Shown piece after piece: positions 34,389 through 47,600 of a stretch of 64,000 bases of DNA; the stretch's first letter is position 1; every line of letters begins with the position of its first letter. The notes beneath the pieces are model-generated. The model had not been told where the DNA came from and made no database searches. It saw nothing but the letters and a program-made list of their open reading frames with translations. The position numbers and the translations under genes were made by a program. The stretch lies in the NCBI GenBank assembly GCA_030248065.1, contig JASAMV010007979.1, forward strand, positions 31,538-95,537, read 5' to 3'. The DNA is from Rhynchonema sp. JSB1_4. Lineage: Eukaryota; Nematoda; Chromadorea; Monhysterida; Xyalidae.

Positions 34389-35606
34389 AAAAAAACAAGC
34401 GCTGCTATGTCACATTGTTGGACACGATGAATCCGGTCGGAGGTTACAAAAGGCCACCAGGTGTAGATTCACACTGGTGACGATCATTGGCGCATTCGAG
34501 AGCGAAGACAACATTATAGCGCAATTCACATGTTTTTATAATAATCTCACATGAAGCCATCACCGCAGCACGACCGAAGCGCTTGGGTATGACGCAACTT
34601 TTGCTCGTGTATAAGCTGAGCAGTACTTTGCTTGCTCACGGTTCATTTTCTACGCAAACAGCACTTCCATGAGCATTTAGGGCACCTCAGTGAGCGATCA
34701 TTCGTAAAAAATATGTAGTTCGTTCATGGTTGCAACTTGCAAATATCAATCGGGCGTCAAGCAGGCTCATTAATTCTGTTTCGAACTTTGAACAAGCTGT
34801 GCACATTTGTGATTGATTACACTAACCTGCGGGCTGACAATAGGACTGAAGGTTACGAACGTCATGGCAAACCAGTGCAGCAACATCAGCTTTACTTTGC
34901 AGTTTGAATTTGCATTTTTTTGTGTGGCTGACCGGATTTCATTGATGCATGTACCTGTGCAAATTATGCATCACCATTGATCATTCATAAATCTAAGAGC
35001 GATATTGCAAGATGTGTTTGTTTGCTTTATTTCGCTCCCACTCCGATATTGTGAGCACATGAATCAACCGGCAACAACAGCAGTGAAAAACAACAAGCGA
35101 AACATGACATTTCAGTCAACCCAAGCAGAACCGAACCGAGCCACAAAACAAATCATCAATGGGTAATACGTCATAGTACCAACAAGAGTTAATGAGAAAT
35201 CGGGCCTGATAACCAAAGTTTCTAGAACACGTACAAAATGACAAACCAAGCAGAAGGTACGGCACAAGTAACAAATTCTACCATATTGTTATCACGCACA
35301 ATTACAGTATATGAAGCATGGCTCCAGACAACGGAAGTACAACCAAAAAACCAACCAGTGGGTTGGTGAAACATTCATTTTAGTTCGGTCAGCATCAAAT
35401 GAAATGACAAAAAAGGGGCTCAAAATATAGACCTAGGACACGAAACCAAATGTGAAAACGACAGCAAGTGTGTAACTAGCAACAAAAAATGCATAAGAAC
35501 ATCAAGAGCAAAGCATAGGTTCGATTTTCCAAATACCGAAACTATAGAGAAAGTTAGACAGGTCAAACTCAATGTTTGATTATTCAAATCACCGTTGCAT
35601 TATGTT
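34389..35606. other. Intergenic, no gene recognised
   Basis: AT-rich sequence downstream of the chromodomain gene's stop codon. It probably contains that gene's 3' UTR. No open frame or repeat border is convincing. Confidence 0.5.
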
Positions 35607-38600
35607 TCATCTTCTTTGATACCAACTTGGATAACCGGATTGCGTAGGTGCCGAACCCATCAGACCGGTTCCGGGGCTCGGACCGGCAGGCTGGTAGGGA
35701 TAACCAGTTGGCTGCTGCAGATATATGTACATATATGTATCACAGTCGATTGGTGTCATTTGTAATAAGATCATGCAGTAAGGAAAAGATCACACGCACT
35801 ACGTCAACAAACAATATTCTCGGACATCGGCTTTTGGAGATGGATCTGGCTCAGGTTAGCAAGAAACCATCATACCTACCAGGGCCGTCTGGTCTTTGTT
35901 CAAGTCCGACATGACAAAACTGACCTAGTAAATTACTTGGGCACAGGTCAGCTTCACAAAAACCAGACTTACGGGAGTTTGACCGGCGCTGCCATACACC
36001 CGACCGTAGGTTGGAGCGCTCGGTTGCTGTTGCTGCTGACTGGATCCAGCCACGCCACCGAAATCGGCCAGAACCGACGGCGGCGCTGCACCTGAATGAT
36101 TTGTATTGCGAGGGTGGGAAGGACAGGTATAAAGAATCATAAAACAAGTGAAATTATGATGACTTTGGCGACCGCAGCCAACAATGCACTGCATTATGTT
36201 GTATAAGGTCGCAGATGCATACAGGCAACAACAATGACTACCGTTGGACAACGACCTGGCAATGGCAACTCAAAGTCAATGATTGTATGGGCAACATTTT
36301 GTGATACACAGTGGCTCAAACAGCTTTCAAGCGGTGGTGGGCTTTCCCGAAAACTCAGTTTTATCCCGTGCTTGTTCGCACTTTGAAAAGTCGTTTTTAT
36401 CTAGGGCTTTAAGTCCTTGTTCAAAGTCCGAAGCCGAAAACCATGCAAAACACGAAACGGAATTTTGAGGTCTGTTGCACAACTCATTGAATGTGAGTGC
36501 ATCTGACGCGCGAAGCACGCGATTTTTGGACTCTTGCAATGTGTTGCAGGAAAATCTGCCGAGAACTTTCCCATTTTTTCGAAAAAGAGCCATTTCTAAA
36601 GCCACCAAATATGGCAGGGATGGGTGTAGAAACGACAAAAGAGCCTATAAGAAAATAGCCCGGGCGATGAAAAAATAGCCCGTTAGTCTTTTTTAGCCGC
36701 TATTGGTGCGCGCAACGGAGTGGAAGCACTGACTTCGTTCCGCCAGCGTAAAAACATCGTTTGCCGCCGCCAGCCAACGAACAAGTTTTAGGCTGGTGGA
36801 CGTTAGTGTCTCAACTCCGTCACAAAGTGCGGTCCAATCAACCCTCTGCCCCTGCCTTGCCGTTGCGAGCCCAACTGTATAGGCAAACCAGCCATACTTT
36901 GCAGTCCAAGGGCGGGCTTTCGTAAAACTAGGAAATATAGGAAATCTTTCCTATTTCCTAGTTGTTTTTTTAAACTGGGAAATAAGAAATAGGAAATGTT
37001 TGCCACAATCAGCACAACCAAACAGCAACGCAGCTCAACAAAACGTTTTGATAGAGTTGCGTGTATGTGCACAATGCATGCTTGGCTAATAAATGTTCCG
37101 CCAGATGTGTTAAAAGTAGGCTTGTCTGTGGTGTCGGGACACGGTGACAAAATTTCCTATTTCCTAGTTTCGAAACGACAACTAGGAAATAGGAAATATT
37201 TCCTATTTCCTAATTCCTACTTTTTTGAAACTAGGAAATAGGAAATATTTCCTATTTCCTAGTTTTACGTAAGGGCGCCCTTAGACCATACTGTATCACC
37301 CTAAATTCCTACACATCTAAAATGTTTCGGGTTACTGTAGCCACGACTCGCGCGGTTTGCACGTGAAGCCGATAAACAACACACACAAAAGACGCTAAAT
37401 GTTTCATGATCTTGGCGCTTTCATACGCAAGCCACACGCGACGTGGCTACGGCGACCCGAAACATTTTAGGTGTGTAAGAACTCAGGGTGATACGGTATG
37501 GTCTAGGACTGCAAGTATGGCTGGTTTGCCTGTAATCGTTGTGTTTGCCTGCACACAGCGCCGTTTGCCTGCTGTCAATGTATGGCACGGACCTGTGCTG
37601 GCAGCAAGTCGCACCAACTCCTCATCAGACATGTTCGCCAACGACGACGCCAATTGTGCCAGTCCATCGGCACTCAGTGTGTCGGTCACATCCAGTGCAC
37701 TGGCTGGTGTGTGTGCACTGGTCGACGACTGGTTGCCAGTGCGCGCAAAATGCGACCAATCGTCGAGCACAGGCTCCGACGGCGGTGGTTTTGAGCTGGC
37801 AGCCGGTTCGACCGACTCAAAACTGGAAATCCACGGATTATTGCCGCCACTCGACCGACTGGTGGCCTGTGGTGGTGGTGGCGGAGGTGGTCGACCATAG
37901 CTGGACGTGCTGCCGTAGCGAGTCTGTTCCTGTTGTGTTTGTAGAATGTTCAATGCAGCGTCCGTCACCAGATCGCTTGCACCCGGTGGCGGTTTGGCGC
38001 TTGACTGCTGCAACAGATGATGACGATAATATTTTTGTCTACAGCAATACAAGATAATGGTTGAACAATATACATTTCATTACACGAATATTGCCAATGT
38101 GAGAATCTGCCTAATTCTAGACGGTACTATCCGAGTTTGATCACAAGGCGACACAAAAACTATACACATGAAAGTGAGTGACAGAAGAGCTACGAATATT
38201 GACGCGCCAAAAGCACCAAATTGATGCGTGCCTAGTGCAAGAACTAACCAATCCGGTGAAAACTTTGTGACTGTCGACCGCCTTTGAGGTCGATGTACTG
38301 CTGTCCTTGTTGGCCAACTGAGCCAACAAGTCGAGCAGTCGTTGATTGCGTTCCTCCTCCTCTCGCTGTCTCTTCTTTTCCTCTAGCAACACTTGCAACA
38401 ACAATGTTTCATCGGGCGCTTTGCCCGCTCGCGTTTCGGCCAGCAATTTCTGTATCACATCTTGTTCACCACCAGAACCAATCACAGCCGTCTGCTGCTG
38501 CTGTTGTGAGACGACGCCAAGTTGATGGGCGAGAGACGCAAAGTCGGGCGCGCTCACTGCCTGCTCCCTGGCGATTGCTGGCTCGGAGTACATGGGCATG

Positions 38601-41600
38601 CTGGGTGGTGGTTGGTCGAACGGCGGTTGTGTGCTGGTGGTTTGTTTGCGTAGCGCCGACGGCACGCTCACATTGGCGGTCGCCGTCAATCGACTTCGTT
38701 TTGATTCCGGCTCAGTGCGCGACTTGGATCGTGACCTGGATCGTCGATGGCGTCGATGATGCCGATCGCGATCACGTGACCGTGATCTCGACCGAGACCG
38801 TGACCGCGCATAACGACTACGGCTGTCGGCAGCACCGCGATGTATGAGCGCGTCGGGGCGTCGCGGCGGTGACGACAACCTATGACGACCACCATCAATC
38901 GGCGATCGACTACGTCGTCGACGGGAACTCGATGTTGTGCTTGCCGATGTCGACGTTTTCGGTGTGACGTCATCGCCCCCGGGCACCGGTGGCTGACCTG
39001 TAACACGTTTGCGCGGTTGGTTGATGGCAATGGAAATCACAACAATACACACAGAACAACACGGAAAGAATATGAATATGAATATCTTGATCTATTTGAC
39101 CGTTACGATGGTCAAACCTGCTGGGCCGTGGCTCGCGTTGCCACCGATTTTGGCGAGGAAACTGGCCGTTTTTGCATCCCAATCGCTCGACACTGTCACT
39201 GGCGGACGACCAGCCGAATCACGGCCTAGAATGATGACAATGCTCATTAGCGATGATGACGGCTGGTCTCATAGTAACGGCTACATAACAATGAATTATA
39301 GAACAGGAGCACAATCATAGTACATTTTGCACAATGGGAAACCGGAAAAGTAAATAGTACAGGTATCATCAACGATTGGCTAACAAATATGCGTATTTCA
39401 TAAGGCAATGAGTTTTAGTTATCTCAACCTAACACATTCACTGACGGACGGCGCGGCGAGCTCTCATCAGTGCGCACGCACCAAATAGTGAGCTCGCCAA
39501 ACCATCCCTGATACACCAAGTGTGTCCTGAACAGAAATTCAGATATAAACAAATTCAGAAAACTGGACAGCTCACACAAGATAAGCTAAGTTAACAACAA
39601 ATAGAGGCAGGCACAATTTCACTGCTGCTCTCTGCAAGACTAACAAAAAAGATAGACACAATCGCAGGGGTATTCCTACGGCGTTCCGCGATTAATCGTA
39701 TCGCGTTGATCACGTGATCTTGACCGAACACCGGTGGCGATGGTCGACTCGACGACAACATGCACAAAATGTGAACACAAAGGCTAATAAACAGCGTACA
39801 ATTTTGACTAATCAGCATATAACACATGAGAAATTTTAGATACGGTTGGTTGGAGATCCAAGAAAACTGGATATCCAAATAAATTCAACACGCTCCAAGG
39901 CATGATCAATTACATCAGTTTCAGTGACAAGAACATAATGGTCGAGTAATTGAGGACGTGTAAGGTAAGCCAAGTGGCACAAAAAAGCGGTTACAATTTT
40001 TAATCAACAGATGACGCCTGATATGCGATTTTCATGGGCATCAAACATGACTGCACGATCAGTTGTTGGGTGGAATAAACAACGAATGAACTACTGACAG
40101 GTTTACCACCCAACAACGTTCGTTGCGTTGTCTCACTCACTGACCTGGCTGTTGTTGCGGCAAGCCCGGTGGCGGTGACGTGAACTGAGCTGGCGGCGGT
40201 GGTTGTTGTATCGAGGGCACAACACCGGGGGTCGGTGCACCGAACACTGGCACCGGACAAGGCTGCTGCGGTCTGGACACGGGCGGTTGGAACATATAGG
40301 CGAGCTTGGGCCAGATTCGCAGCATCAGATTGGGATTGATGCGGAAGACGAGCCGTTCGGTGATGACTTTCTTGATCACCTGCTGTTGTCGTGCGACCAC
40401 GTCGGCGTACTGCTTGATGGCGACCGACCGCGACGCAGATTGCGCGTATGCTTGCAACGACTGCGCGTACGTCTTGTAGTAGCGATTCTGCAACATTACA
40501 CAACACACTCACTCGCTGTGCAACAAGCGCATCGCAATGAAAACACTGTTCCAGAAAATGAATCACATTGGTCGCCCTTCTGCATCACCATGTATGGAGC
40601 AGCAAACATCAAACATGACGATTAAGTAAGTTTGACTCGGCTTACTGTTGCACTGCAGATGCTTGACAGCTTTTAGCTGCTTGCATGCTCAGTGCCAAGT
40701 GGGAACGCCACAATGTTTGTTATTTATTTGACAAAATAAAAGAAAGCCCAAAAATATGTCTGCCTTGCGCGGCGGGAGTGCAACATACAAAAAAGTTGAG
40801 TCGGTGATCAGCGCTGGTGAGATGTTTGAGCAGCGTGTCGACCGTCTCCCAACTGGGACACAGTTTGCACAGGTACGTGGTTGTCATCGGATGCGTGTCC
40901 TGCCAAAATCAGCACAAACTCACGTAAGTTCTACGTGGTCATTGTACAAATAAACTGGGTTATTACTTGGACAGTCACAATGTCGCATAGTCTAGCATGC
41001 ACGCGCAAAGTGATCCCGAAAGCTGGGATTTATTCTTGCCCAACACAAAGACATTCGTAGACCTTGTACCTGGGGAAATTTTGGTAAAAAATTCTAACCT
41101 GACAGCACACTTCATAGACGTGCTGTACACCCAACAACGGTTCACTTGACTGAATCAGTTGCACTTGCACCGGTGTGGGTGAGTCGGTCGGCAGACGTTC
41201 GACGGCACTGTCCAGTACTGAAACATCACGTGTTGGGTGGCGTAGACGGGTCAAGAACAATGGCGCCAAGCAAATACAAGCACCGGGGCTGGCCATGTGA
41301 CTCAATTGCTTTTCAAACTAACACCAGTCAAGCTGACAGACACAAGGCAGCCACGTGAGTCACGTGACAACCCTGAGAGCGTGAAACATCACCCACAGCA
41401 CCGTACAAACTAACATCTGCCGAACAGCACATTCCGCAACGTTTCATCAGCGACCAGACTGGTGCCGAATGCATGCGAGAACACACCACTTTTGATCAGT
41501 TTGGCTCGCGCAGGGTCGTACACACGGATTTTGCCTGCACAACAACAATGCGGTTGGCCTGTTGCCATGATTAGATTACAACGTCTTGTTTGTTTGAATG

Positions 41601-44600
41601 GCACGGGGCACGGTTTCATACACAAATCCAGTTTTCATGAAAAGGAAGCGTGGCCACATAGAACGGTCAAGGTTACGCTCTGTGCTTCTGAGTTTGCCAC
41701 ACAGCTCAGGCAGGAAACGAATTTTTAAACAATGAATGTCACCTTTGAGCGTTTTTGAATGTAGGCGCGTGAGCACGGCCGTTATCCGTTGTCGCATATC
41801 ATTGGCGGCCACTGTTTCGTTGCGCTCCGTCTGTTTGGGCACACCCCAACTGGTGAAACTGCTGCGATGGGCGCAATGCTGCAATATAAGATTGTATCGC
41901 CCAGGCAATGGACCTGCAACACTACAACTAAAATTGTAAAATAAATAAACCGGACAAAGATTCATCAGAGTGCAGTGTGTTCAACTGTACATTGGCTTGG
42001 AGATTAGCAAAAGTTTGGCTGCAACACAGCCGATTTGGTAATCTTTCTTGCCACATGTTTTCGTACAACGTGGTTCATACCATGAAATCACCACCACACA
42101 CCATATATCTGAGCACATGTTTCTGCGATTGGCAATGATCTCTCAATGAATCCTTTTGATCGTCGCTGATCAGCACACAACAGCACGTGCACACGAAATC
42201 GTGCTTGCGATCCGCCTCAAAGTACCTGCAAACATTTACCTCTTAAACGCAATCTGCGTGCACCGAAAAATATTATTTCCTCCGAAAAAATGGTTGGGAA
42301 GATTGCTTGTAAAAGCAGAGCTTTGGTGCAAACAGCAACCAAAAAGTACCCAGACGTAGAAACTTTCCCAATAATTTTTGGGAAAGGAGTTCTCTGGTGC
42401 AAATATGGGCTTACCGTTGAATGATATAATCGAGTCCGATCACAGCCGACAGGTAGTACGAATGTGTGAGTGTGCGCGATTTCATCGTCACCTTGGTCGT
42501 GTCCTGTGCCTTGAATCGCAGCTGATTCGCCTGCACCGACGGGAACTCGACAGTTGGCGAAGCGCGTACGAACATGTTGGCGTCGAATTTGTTGGCGGAA
42601 TGGAATGTCACTGCCTGAAACATCAGATAGAGCGAGACAGTGACCATTGCAGGCATATATTGACTGACATATGGAACCCAACCAGCCAGTAGGGGCTGTA
42701 CAGTGTACACTAGACAAGGTGTCACCAACAACGGCCCTTGTCGAAACATTTGTGGTTGTTGGTGGGTGGAAGATCTGTTGGATGTGGCCTGTGGCGTGCA
42801 CATGAGACTACAGCACCAAACAAAAACAAAATAATAACGTGCAACCAATAATAACAGCGCGTCTTTGGCGGGTGCGGTGCACCGTACCACACAATGATGT
42901 GTGAATGGAACTAACAAACCCAGCAGCACTCACATGTTTGTGGAAGGCATCGTTGCTGCGATGGAACTCGAAGGCTCGACGTACCGAATCGTACGTTGGG
43001 TTCACGTTTCGAAGATTGGTTTTACACGTCTGCAAAAAACAATACTACTGATTGATACATTGGGTGTGCTTGTGGCACGCATAACGCTTTGCGTAGTTGC
43101 GCACAATTGGAGCCCACAAAGCCCAAACCCACTGCTGATTGATATGTTCAGGCATAATGTTTCACAACACTGCCAACGCCTACCTCACAAAACACGATCG
43201 CCTCGTTGTCTTTGTGCTGCCCCATGAACTTCGCATCGCTGTACCCGATCAGCGCGTCCTTGACCAACTTCGGCTTGTCCGTGGTGTTGGCAGCACCGGA
43301 CTTAGACTTGGACTCCGACGACGTCTTACTGGCGACAGTCTGTGCTTTTGCATTTGTCGTGCCCGGCTTTGTACCAGAACCAGGCGCATTCGGGGTACCG
43401 CCACCAAACGTGCTGCTGTTGCTGACGCCTGATTTTTTGGCATCTGGTTTGGGCGACTCTTTCTTGGCTGCGCCACCGAATGTGGATTTATCTGTGGGTT
43501 TATCCGTTGACTTGGCCGAATCTATAAACGGGAAAGCGAGGTTGGGTCAAAACACCTGCACTGGATTGGCCGTCAATAACATAGCTTGTATCGTCCTGAT
43601 GGTCCATCATACCTGCTCTCGATGCGTCTTTCTTAGCGGCGTCATTTTGCCCCCTTGAGCCAGACGTGAGCACAATATTGGGTTGATTGCCGACCGGTTT
43701 CGTTGCCAGCGGGCTCGGCACGGCCGGCGTGATTGTGCTCGGTGAGAACTTGAAATTGGCCGCCTGTAACAACAAACAATCCAATGAATCAAAAAATGTG
43801 GGTAGTTATTGTGTTGCTTAGTTGCAGCACCCAAGTTTGCTTCTAGTCCTGACCCCAACGCCGAAGTTCGTAACGGACCAAAATGTACCGACGGTGGCGG
43901 TGCTTAAATGACCGCAAGCAGACAAAGTCAACCAGGACCAACCGACGATGTTTTGAACGCATTTTCAGCGAACGTCGCCTTGACGGGCGCAGTCGAGCCG
44001 GACACGGTCTTCAGTGCTGCTGTCACTGATGCATCTGGTGCACCACTGTCCACGTCGAGCAATTTAATCAACGAATCGGCCTCTGTGTAGCGAACGGAAC
44101 AGTGAATCTCACAAACAATTTTATTTAGTTCAATTGCTCAATGATGGCCTATGACGTTGTGTGAAGGGCACATTTGTTTCTCGTTTTTTGCACTGTATAT
44201 GATGAGCATTATTGAGTTGTTCTGCACACCGCAGCCGAGTGCATAGGTGGCTTTGAACTTAGGCAATCGCGCAAGTCGCTGTTGTCCACGACTTACACTC
44301 CATGATCTGAAAGCTTACTACTCCAAACTATCATTGTAACGCACAGTGTAATTGCACAGTAAAATCGCTATTTCAGGCGCAGTACTTGAAAAATAAACAC
44401 AAATCAAACACCGTTTGCGCCGGATAACTAACCGACGGTCAGCTCCAGCACCTCCGGCGATTGTTCATTCTTCATTTTGCGCAACTCATGCGATGCTGTG
44501 TTCAGCTCGGTCGTAATTTCTTTCGCCGTTTTGCCCTTTGGCTTCATGTCGGGGTGGAAATTCGTCTGAAATCACAAACAAAATTTGAGAAAAACACAGT

Positions 44601-47600
44601 AAAAACTCTTGAAAGGAAAATTCCAAACAAAGCGAAGTAAAAAAGAACGTACGATGTAGGTCATTCGATGCAAATTGGTGGCCAAATGCTGCGGCAATTT
44701 TACAGCGTCGACACCAGCGGCGAAACACAACGAACACACCCAGAAACGAAGACCGGTCTTGTCGTGGAATTCATGGATGCATTCCTGGCCTGAAATGCAA
44801 CTGGTGGTGGCACGTTTCAGATTACGATGCTTGTCATGCACAAAGCCTACACCCAAACGGGTTTTTGTGTATTCCAACTAATACAGTAGCAACATACCGA
44901 TGTAATTGAGTGGCGACGCAAGAATGGACTGAATGGAGGAGGACGGGCGATCGCTGGGCTCGAATGACGACGTCGTAAAATCGTTCAGAAACTCGTAAAC
45001 TTTCAGGCGCTGCAAACAATCGACCGTTTGAAAAAATACGTTGTTCATTACGGTAACATAACGTTTATCTATCAAATAAAAAGACGAAGGTGATTTTAAT
45101 GCAACTGCCGAGCAGGCAAAACGACAGAAATGCCCACCTGTCCGTGCTGTTTCAATTTGATATGTGCCTTCCACGACGCCTCCGAGAAATGTTTCGATTG
45201 ACAAACCTGCAACACAAAGTGGTGAGCTGTCAATTTAAGATTCACACAGCCCAATCATCGAAATTTCACACGCATGATTTAGCACGTGAAAAATCGGGAG
45301 CCAAGTAGAAATCATCACCAAGGCGCTGAACGGCTGGCCCGAGGTCTCAAAAAAGACAAAAAATGTGTTTAGCAGTGAGCTTATTTAGGTCGGCCACTGC
45401 TACGTTGGTTCAGCAGTTGACACTCACCGTGCATTTATTGTTCACCCAAAGCGCCTTGTCGTCCACATCGGACGCGGGTGTCTCTGCCGTCGTGTCAGGC
45501 GCAGTGACGGGCTTGTCCGAGCTGTCGGCCTTCTGCAAGAACAAGCATGTGAGAGGAACAGAACCCGACACATTGGAGACCCGCTAGCATACGTGTGGCG
45601 GAGCGTACCTTTCCCGAATCCACCGATACAATAGCGGTCGTCGTGATTGTGCCCTGAGGCTGAGGCAGACTTTTCTTCGCCTTTTTGCGTGGCGGCGGCT
45701 GCGTTGGCGGGGGCATGGCATTGTCATCATCAGCAGTGGTCGGTCGTTGTTGCTGAATGCCGGGTCGCTCCGATTTCCACTGCGAGAACGACTCAACGGC
45801 CGAATCATCGTCCTCATCCAATCGCAATGTTTCACTCAACACCTCGATCTCACCACTGCCATTGTCCGACTCCAACGTAATGCTCTTGGGTGAATCGTTG
45901 CCTGGCGTGTCCAACGATTTAACTTGTTCGACCGTCTTCGGTGGCATGATCGGTTTGACGGACGACTCCTCTGTCGCTTTGTCTTTGTCCTCAACGGCAA
46001 AAGTCGACAGAACATTGTCATCATCGTCGCCATCACTGTCGTCCAGCTGAATCGGGGTCGCTTCTTTCTGCTTGTCACCGCGCTCGTCGGCATGTTTTGT
46101 TGCTTGTTTTGCATCGAGCTTGTCATCACTTGTTTTCTCTTTATCATCGTTTTCGTTGGTTTTGTCACTTGACTCCGGCACTGAAAGAGAAGATCAATGT
46201 GTTGATATCAAAGTTTCATCCACCGCAGTGCAAACCTTTGGTGACGGCGATCTCAGTCGAACTTTCTGGCTCATCAACATTCCGCGCAGCTTGGTCTGTT
46301 GTCAACTCAACAGATGCGGCTGGCTTGTCTGCAAAAAGACGTTCTCACAATTCACAGCTAGATAAGAACAAAAACACCAAATGACAGAAATTTCCAGCAA
46401 AATTGAGAATAAACGCACCATTTGCAGACTGGCCATCAGCAATCTGCGAAAGGGGGACGTCTTCGTCTTCATCAGACACGGCGGTCGGCTCAACAGCTGT
46501 CAATGACTGGTCTGACGGCTGCTCGGTCGAGTCTGGCTTTGTTGCTGCAATAGAGACCCGATGCACACAATTGTTACGGGTACTGCTCTAGACTTTTACA
46601 CTTGCACCTAATTTAATCTGAATCGTCTAATCCCTTTGAACTGTTACCTTATACCCATTTACTTACCATTAGGGTTAGAGGTCGGGGGGGGGGGGTACCC
46701 GACACCCGACATCTGAGAAAAAAAGCCGACACACGACACCCGACAGTTGCAAAAAAAACCGACACCCGACACCTAATTTTTGAAAAAACCCGACACCCGA
46801 CATCTGTTTTTGGACCAAAAACAGGCAAATTTTTGCTCATTTGCATCATTAGTGAAATTTTTTTACCTCAAGTTACTGAATTCAAGTATTTTCGCATGAA
46901 ATAAACACCAAAATGTCACATTCTGCGTCTTCGGAAATATTTGGTTCGAAGAAAATTTTCTCTCAAAATTCTTCTCTCAGCAAAACTGATGTTTTGAACC
47001 GTAAGTGTCGGGTGTCGGCTGTCGGGTCCCAAAAAACCCGACACCCGACATCTGGAGGTACCCGACATCCGACATCTCTCTAACCCTACTTACCATAACA
47101 AAACTGAGGAGCAAAACCAACGTTTCTGTTCATCCTTGGCGATACTGGCCAACGGCAGGTCATCATCATCGTCATCCGACACAACCAGTGCATCAACCAC
47201 ATCCTTCGCCACAATAGGAGGTTGTGCACTTGGTTGTTCAACTGCTGCCGTTGCGTCTTGCGAGCCATCGGATTGAGGCTGTGCCACCTCCTTGACTGGA
47301 GGCGGTGGCAAATCAGGACTTGCGATTCGGCTTGATTCTTCGACATGTATCGAACCAAATGGTTCATTGATCTTGGGCGATTCGGAATTGTTCTTTAGTT
47401 CATCCGTGCGGACCAATGAAGTGGGCGCGACCTCATCCGGACTGGTATTTATTGACGTGTTGTTGGTGGTGTCGTCACTATTGATGGCAGATGTTGCACT
47501 TGTGGTCAGGTTGTCATCGGTGGGAGCCTGAAAATTTAGGTGCGGTGCATGGTGGACTGTTGATGTTGGGGAGCGATTGTAAACATCTGTGCCAAAAACC

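Noticed and set aside
37539..38057. Long + strand open frame (172 codons)
   Set aside because: It is the antisense shadow of exon 28 (37593-38007) of the chromodomain gene, whose sense frame has matching splice phases and low-complexity composition.
41879..41930. Acceptor at GTGTTGCAG near 41930 for exon 20 of the chromodomain gene
   Set aside because: It leads to a stop in the required phase. The later acceptor CTTATATTGCAG gives an open frame that joins all following exons.
42226..42801. Long minus-strand open frame continuing across the chromodomain gene
   Set aside because: Only 42415-42614 within it is exon. The rest is intron, and the next exon (42102-42225) uses a different frame after splicing.
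46670..46681. TAGGGTTAGAG as a vertebrate-type telomere repeat
   Set aside because: It occurs once at each element end as an inverted repeat with 8-bp target duplications, so it is a transposon terminus.
47089..47125. Using the consensus GTAAGT at 47088-47093 as the real donor of exon 5
   Set aside because: It leaves two bases and shifts the next exon out of frame into an early stop. The weaker donor AAAC/GTTGGT keeps phase 1 like the neighbouring introns.
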